Shown here piece by piece: positions 62,985-64,000 of a DNA stretch of 64,000 bases. Both the position numbers and the translations under genes were made by a program. The notes under the pieces are model-generated. The model did no database searches, was not told where the DNA came from, and was given only the letters and a program-made list of their open reading frames with translations. Position 1 is the stretch's first letter. The number at the start of each line of letters is the position of its first letter. Location of the stretch: NCBI RefSeq assembly GCF_004342425.1, contig NZ_SLWQ01000003.1, forward strand, positions 248,001-312,000. The letters run 5' to 3'. The stretch comes from Dokdonella fugitiva (GTDB lineage Bacteria > Pseudomonadota > Gammaproteobacteria > Xanthomonadales > Rhodanobacteraceae).

Positions 62985-64000
62985 TCAACCCGCCGCGGCG
63001 GCGGCGTGTTTCCTCGCGGCCCACTCGGACTTCTTGTCCGGCTTCTTCCAGGCGTCGTAGAGCGCGACGTAGCTGTCGACGACTTCCTGCGCGCGCGGAT
63101 GATCCGGGCCGTAGCCGGGCGCGCTCGTGAACACGCTCCAGGCGCGATCGAGTTCGCGTTCGGCGTCGGCATAGCGACCCATCGCGGTGAGCACGGTCGC
63201 GTAGCCACGGTACATGGCGGCGCGGTACGGGTTGTCGCCGAACGCCTTCTCGGCATTGTCGGCGACGAAGCGTGCATGGCGCTCGGCTTCGGCCAGGTCG
63301 CCCGCATCGCGCAACATCAGCGACAGGTTGCCCTCGGCCATCAGCGTGCGCGGCGCCCTGTCGCCGTAGAGCTTGCGCGCGAGTTCGAGCGCGCGCAGGT
63401 AGTACGGACGTGCCTCGTCGTAACGCGTCACGGAGCGCAGCGCACTGCCGAGGTTCATGACCACGACGAGCGTGCGCGGATGCTCGACGCCGTACACCTT
63501 CTCGACGACCGGCAGCAACGGCGCCAGCAGCTCCACCGCTTGCGCCGGGTGTTCGTCTTCGTTCTCGAGCACGGCGAGACTGACCTGGGCGCCGACGGTC
63601 TTGATGTCCTCGGCGCCACGGTGCGCGCGATACGTCGCGATCAGGCGCTGCAGCCGCGGGCGCGCATCGGCGAAGCGGCCGGCGAGGAAGTCGGCGATCG
63701 CCAGCCCCTGTTCGCTCTCGAGCGTCGCCTCGTCGTCGCTGCCGAGGACCTTCTCCTGCTGTTCGATTACGCGCGCGTAGCGCGCGCGGGCGGCATCGAG
63801 CCTGCCGGCGTCGCGCTCGATCGAGGCGAGCCGGCTCTCGACCAGCAGGCGGCCACGATCGTCCGCGGGCAGGTCGGCGACGAGCGCGAACGCGGCCTCG
63901 GCGGCGTCGAGTGCGTCCCTGGAGTGCCCGGCGGCATTCAGGCCGAGCGCGCGCTGGCTCGCGATGTCCGCGCTCGCCGCGGGCGGCAGTCGCGCTTCGC
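62985..64000 (-). CDS. TPR-repeat protein, C-terminal part (5' end outside window)
   Basis: The frame is open to the window edge on the minus strand, giving at least 338 residues. It is made of tetratricopeptide-like helical pairs with Ala, Glu, Leu, Arg and Tyr at regular spacing: EKVYGVEHPRTLVVVMNLGS, YYLRALELARKLYG, AERHARFVADNAEKAFG and YADAERELDRAW. In this bacterial group such tails often end large serine/threonine kinases of the Pkn type, but no kinase part is in view. The protein ends in a basic/Ala tail (ARKHAAAAAG). Confidence 0.82.
   Translation of the reverse strand, partial: EARLPPAASADIASQRALGLNAAGHSRDALDAAEAAFALVADLPADDRGRLLVESRLASIERDAGRLDAARARYARVIEQQEKVLGSDDEATLESEQGLAIADFLAGRFADARPRLQRLIATYRAHRGAEDIKTVGAQVSLAVLENEDEHPAQAVELLAPLLPVVEKVYGVEHPRTLVVVMNLGSALRSVTRYDEARPYYLRALELARKLYGDRAPRTLMAEGNLSLMLRDAGDLAEAERHARFVADNAEKAFGDNPYRAAMYRGYATVLTAMGRYADAERELDRAWSVFTSAPGYGPDHPRAQEVVDSYVALYDAWKKPDKKSEWAARKHAAAAAG

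Overview
The window is high-GC (roughly 70 %) gammaproteobacterial chromosome, most likely from the order Lysobacterales/Xanthomonadales and plausibly the family Rhodanobacteraceae. This is inferred from four things: the TldD-TldE-DUF4159-MoxR-DUF58-BatA gene order, an ATP synthase operon lying close to glmU, a recurring short (F-x-D/S-G-F-E/D) motif in exported proteins, and promoter -10 boxes of the type TAGNNT. No species can be assigned from the sequence alone. I saw no tRNA, rRNA, CRISPR array, transposase or prophage.

Layout. (1) 1-2.5 kb: the 3' end of a secreted protein gene and a convergent exported beta-propeller-like gene, separated by a bidirectional terminator. (2) 2.8-21.9 kb, all on the minus strand: an exopolysaccharide (EPS) locus of the exosortase-A-associated type. 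Transcription starts with a nucleotide-sugar dehydrogenase and a UDP-glucuronate-epimerase-like gene. After a CRP-like palindrome it continues with a Wza-like export lipoprotein, a Wzz-like chain-length protein, a degenerate tyrosine-kinase-like ATPase, an outer-membrane barrel protein, a polysaccharide deacetylase, four glycosyltransferases, two asparagine-synthetase-like amidotransferases, a Wzy-like ligase/polymerase and a MurJ/Wzx-like flippase. Most genes overlap or abut. No exosortase and no initiating phosphoglycosyltransferase lie in the window. (3) 22-30 kb: an exported two-domain amidohydrolase, glmU, an exported parallel beta-helix protein, and a GT-C-like membrane protein coupled to a GtrA flippase. 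(4) 30.4-37.9 kb: the complete F1Fo ATP synthase operon atpIBEFHAGDC on the minus strand, with large palindromic heptamer repeats between A/G, G/D and D/C. (5) 38-44 kb: phasin, queD, a Tat-exported TldD with its TldE partner, and DUF4159. (6) 43.6-51 kb: a MoxR/DUF58/BatA/DUF4175 operon, probably a cell-envelope or chaperone-like module. (7) 51-64 kb: unlinked single genes: a metallo-beta-lactamase-fold protein, a PD-(D/E)XK nuclease, a protein with a possible FtsZ-like segment, LysR plus EamA, DNA polymerase IV, a periplasmic peroxiredoxin, a uracil/hypoxanthine-DNA glycosylase-like gene, small envelope proteins, aquaporin, and the end of a TPR protein.

How the genes work together. The EPS locus is a nearly complete Wzx/Wzy-type pathway. 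The dehydrogenase makes a uronic acid, and the two AsnB-like proteins could convert carboxyls to amides. The most unusual feature of the window is a set of dispersed, nested palindromes built from 7-bp or 9-bp tandem words. They sit inside operons (three in the ATP synthase operon, one each before DUF4159 and moxR), and one word array has entered the DUF4159 coding sequence.
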